NCBI GenBank assembly: GCA_964601765.1
Contig: CAZROR010000084.1
Location: forward strand, 1-7,291
Length of the DNA: 7,291 nucleotides
Reading direction: 5' to 3'
DNA from: SZUA-181 sp964601765
GTDB lineage: Bacteria; Pseudomonadota; Zetaproteobacteria; Mariprofundales; Mariprofundaceae
A program made the position numbers and the translations under genes. The notes below the pieces were generated by a model. That model had not been told where the DNA came from. It searched no databases and saw only the letters and a program-made list of their open reading frames with translations. Below are positions 5,371 through 7,291 of this stretch, piece by piece (the stretch's first letter is position 1; each line of letters begins with the position of its first letter).

Positions 5371-7006
5371 GATTCCTCCGGCGCAGGCATAAAAGCGTCA
5401 GATCGTCCTCGCGCGCCATATTGCCAAATGCCTCCATCGTACGCAGCAGCGACCCCGGCATGTCCTCAAGCGACTTATCATGGTTTGCCATCAGCCAGTC
5501 CGCCAGCCGCCCCTCGCCAAACATTTCGCGGCCATCCTTCCCGCGCGCTTCGGTGACACCATCCGAATAGGCCAGCATCATATCGCCCGGGGCAAATTTT
5601 GCATGGTTTAGCTCATAAGACATCCCTGCATTGAGCCCCATCGGCGGGGCGGATGCTTCCAGCCCGTGCAGCTTCCCACCACATATCAGCAGGGGCGGCA
5701 CATGGCCTGCGTTGATCCACTCCAGCACATGTACACCTGAGCGCAGCTCAGCAAGAAACACGCTGACAAAACGTCCTCCACGCATGTTTGCATGCAGAGC
5801 ATCATTGATGTAGCGCGCGGCATCGGCAAGCCCCGCCTTGCTCGCCGCCAGCGCATGCAGCATCGCCTGCAGATTCGCCACAGTCAGTGCGGCGGGATAG
5901 CCCTTGCCGGCCACATCCGCCACGATCAGCCAGAAACTGTTGCCGGTCACAGCGATATGATCATAGTAGTCGCCACCAACGGAATAACAGCTTTGCTGAA
6001 AGCCATACAGCTCATAACCCGGAATGGACGGGGCCTTACGTGGCAGCAGCCCCTGCTGAATTTCGCTGGCGATTTTCAGTGTGTCCTTGAGATCCTCGCG
6101 TTCCTGCAACCCTTCAAGCGCCGTGTTCAGGCCACGCGCAAGTTCTCCCAGGTCGTCATCCGTCAGCACCGGCACACGCCCACTAAAATTGCCCTGCCTA
6201 AGGTGGGCAAGCCCCATGGAAAGCTCTCTCGTGACAAGTTTCAGCGTATCGCTGATGGCATGGGTGAGATAGATGCCGGACAGGATTGTAGTGGCAAACA
6301 ACACCAGGGCCTGCGCGATGATGAAGTGCTGTTCTGCCACATCGCTCACACCCAGGGCAAGATATACATACAGGGCAAGCACGCTGGCCGGAAGCAGGCC
6401 GGTAACGAAAAATACAAGCCACGACCGCCTGGCCGAGCCGGTCAGCGCACGCGTTGGCCGGTTATCTTCCAGATCACCTGCAAAAACCCCCTGCACGGAA
6501 AGCTTGCGCCGCAGCCGTGTCGTATAGGCAATGGTCTTGACCACGCTCAGGGCCGGAATAAGGACGATGGTACTGAAATAAAAACAAAGGCCGAGGGCGA
6601 CGATCATACGCAGTGTAAGCTGCACGCCGTTGACAGCAGCAGCAATCGTTACCAGTGCCATCAAAAAGGTGCCATACAGCACGCCGGTCAGGGTGAACCC
6701 CTTCAGTGCCCGCCAGGGCTGTTCCGACATCAGTGACTCCAGCACCCGCTGATGCCGTGGTGTTCCCACCTCCAGGCGCCTGCCAAGACGAGCCACGGGC
6801 CAATGCACCCACAGGCCGGTAATCCCGAAACAGAGGAGAAAGAACACAAAGTCCAGCGCAGAAAGCCAGAGCGGCAACCCGATGGCTGCACTATTACCTG
6901 TCAGATGCATGATGAGCTGTGCAAAGGCAAAGATCAGCAGCAGCGGCCATAGCGAGAACACATAGCGCCATGCCATGGGGCGAAAAAGCATATCGACTGC
7001 TGGCAT
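5351..7006 (-). CDS. Membrane HAMP/SpoIIE-type PP2C serine phosphatase
   Basis: The protein has 551 residues. The N-terminal half holds about six hydrophobic segments, near residues 14-36, 46-68, 103-126, 132-158, 196-219 and 227-250. A HAMP-like linker follows (about 245-300, including RELSMGLAHLRQGNFSGRVP), then a short helical stretch and a SpoIIE/RsbU-type PP2C domain (about 305-545). The metal-binding and core motifs are intact: GGDYYD (344-349), VADVAGKG (362-369), INAGH (431-435), AYSDGVTEA (479-487) and EDDLT (533-537). Such proteins dephosphorylate anti-sigma-factor antagonists (STAS proteins) in partner-switching pathways, with the membrane half sensing or relaying a signal. No antagonist or anti-sigma gene lies in the window, so the partner must be elsewhere. 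No separate ligand-binding domain is evident between the membrane helices. The ATG at 7006 is chosen for length; upstream GGTAGG is a modest ribosome-binding site, and Met6 (6991) is an alternative. fumC overlaps its 3' end. Confidence 0.9.
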   Translation of the reverse strand: MPAVDMLFRPMAWRYVFSLWPLLLIFAFAQLIMHLTGNSAAIGLPLWLSALDFVFFLLCFGITGLWVHWPVARLGRRLEVGTPRHQRVLESLMSEQPWRALKGFTLTGVLYGTFLMALVTIAAAVNGVQLTLRMIVALGLCFYFSTIVLIPALSVVKTIAYTTRLRRKLSVQGVFAGDLEDNRPTRALTGSARRSWLVFFVTGLLPASVLALYVYLALGVSDVAEQHFIIAQALVLFATTILSGIYLTHAISDTLKLVTRELSMGLAHLRQGNFSGRVPVLTDDDLGELARGLNTALEGLQEREDLKDTLKIASEIQQGLLPRKAPSIPGYELYGFQQSCYSVGGDYYDHIAVTGNSFWLIVADVAGKGYPAALTVANLQAMLHALAASKAGLADAARYINDALHANMRGGRFVSVFLAELRSGVHVLEWINAGHVPPLLICGGKLHGLEASAPPMGLNAGMSYELNHAKFAPGDMMLAYSDGVTEARGKDGREMFGEGRLADWLMANHDKSLEDMPGSLLRTMEAFGNMAREDDLTLLCLRRRNHGKNKD

Positions 7007-7078
7007 TCCTAGAGCCTACCCCAGCGGACTGCCGGAGGCCAAATTGCGATCGGCCAGTCACCGCACACCCCAGAACGG

Positions 7079-7108
7079 CCATGGGCCCGCATTGCTGCAG
7101 GCCCATGG
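7079..7108 (-). terminator. Hairpin after tRNA-Asn, possible terminator or processing site
   Basis: A perfect 9-bp stem (7079-7087 with 7100-7108, CCATGGGCC) with a 12-base loop lies 7 bases beyond the tRNA CCA end. In the minus direction it is followed only by CCGTTCTG, a poor T tract. It may terminate the tRNA transcript partially or guide 3' processing, with the phosphatase gene read through from the same promoter. I saw no strong separate promoter for the phosphatase between 7007 and 7078. Confidence 0.4.
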
Positions 7109-7114
7109 ATTTAC

Positions 7115-7190
7115 TGGCTCCCCGGGCCGGACTCGAACCAGCGACAGGGTGGTTAACAGCCACCTGCTCTACCAACTGAGCTACCGGGGA
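7115..7190 (-). tRNA. tRNA-Asn (anticodon GTT)
   Basis: The 76-base minus-strand sequence folds as a full cloverleaf. The acceptor strands TCCCCGG (7184-7190) and CCGGGGA (7119-7125) pair perfectly. The D arm carries AGCTCAGTTGGTAGAGC. The anticodon stem GGTGG/CCACC encloses the anticodon GTT (7155-7157 on the minus strand), and the T arm contains GGTTCGAGTCC. The discriminator base is G, and CCA is encoded at 7115-7117. Its 3' end faces the phosphatase gene. I found no second copy of the 3' end in the window that would indicate an integrated element. Confidence 0.97.
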
Positions 7191-7201
7191 AGAGGGCGCG
7201 A

Positions 7202-7230
7202 ACGTTACGAAGCCGCTCATACGGTGTCAA
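7202..7230 (-). promoter_or_regulatory. Promoter of tRNA-Asn
   Basis: On the minus strand a perfect TTGACA (7225-7230) stands 17 bases before a weaker TAACGT (7202-7207). Between this -10 box and the tRNA 5' end is the GC-rich stretch TCGCGCCCTCT. A GC-rich region at the start point is typical of stable-RNA promoters under stringent control; that regulation is inferred. Heptamer array E begins 18 bases upstream of the -35 box. Confidence 0.6.
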
Positions 7231-7248
7231 CATAAAGGGGAAATGGTT

Positions 7249-7291
7249 GGTGACTCGTAATTTGTGATTGGTGATTTGTAACTCGTAACTG
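7249..7291 (+). repeat. Heptamer repeat array E (6 units, runs off the edge)
   Basis: Six 7-bp units follow one another: GGTGACT, CGTAATT, TGTGATT, GGTGATT, TGTAACT, CGTAACT, then G at the window end. They are more AT-rich than the other arrays but keep the same period and the GTRAYT core. The array sits just upstream of the tRNA promoter and may extend further. Confidence 0.75.

Noticed and set aside
5792..6736. Long + strand frame of 314 codons opposite the phosphatase gene
   Set aside because: It lies entirely antisense to a gene with clear motifs, has no recognisable domain, and its His/Gln/Arg-rich composition is what a GC-rich gene yields on its reverse strand.
7027..7060. Inverted GACTG...CAGTC around GGCC repeats upstream of the phosphatase
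   Set aside because: The stem needs a large bulge to pair and no regulatory motif is recognisable, so it is not distinguishable from chance.
7115..7190. tRNA-Asn as an integration site of a genomic island
   Set aside because: No integrase gene and no second copy of the tRNA 3' end were found in the window.
6894..7235. Frames across the tRNA giving peptides such as SPVAQLVEQVAVNHPVAGSSP and SPGRTRTSDRVVNSHLL
   Set aside because: These are well-known false translations of tRNA sequence on either strand; the cloverleaf explains the conservation.

Overview
All the genes I can support in this window lie on the minus strand, so transcription runs right to left. In transcription order they are: a tRNA-Asn gene with its own promoter; a polytopic membrane HAMP/PP2C (SpoIIE-type) phosphatase; class II fumarase fumC; a TviB/WbpO-type nucleotide-sugar 6-dehydrogenase; a small four-helix-bundle (23S rRNA intervening-sequence-type) protein; a UDP-glucuronate-4-epimerase-type SDR; a short secreted ComEA-type helix-hairpin-helix protein; and, cut by the left edge, the start of a small coiled-coil protein. 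The GC-rich sequence, encoded CCA in the tRNA, fumC and gene families point to a proteobacterium, probably a gamma- or zeta-like environmental lineage. This is inference from style, not a taxonomic identification.

Right part (about 3950-7291): the tRNA gene has a TTGACA -35 box and is followed by a 9-bp hairpin. The phosphatase reading frame overlaps fumC by 20 bases, with a strong ribosome-binding site inside the phosphatase end, so the two are probably translationally coupled. The dehydrogenase starts 23 bases after fumC and could share the transcript. Middle part (about 1146-3952): the dehydrogenase and epimerase form a nucleotide-sugar pair, presumably supplying an activated uronic or amino-uronic acid for surface polysaccharide. 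Between them sits the four-helix-bundle gene, with a heptanucleotide repeat array on each side. Left part (1-1145): the ComEA-like gene has a plausible promoter and a very good intrinsic terminator. The roughly 400 bases beyond it hold no gene but contain two heptamer arrays, a purine-rich stretch and a short relic of an IS256-family transposase.

The feature that ties the window together is a family of degenerate 7-bp tandem repeats (GTGAYTG-like and RSTGAGG-like) in five separate arrays, all outside the conserved parts of genes. Two of them form an imperfect inverted pair around the four-helix-bundle gene, and one lies between a ribosome-binding site and the conserved start of the epimerase. 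I see no CRISPR, prophage, toxin-antitoxin, defence island or complete insertion sequence. The genes themselves belong to known families; the repeats and their placement are the part worth a second look.
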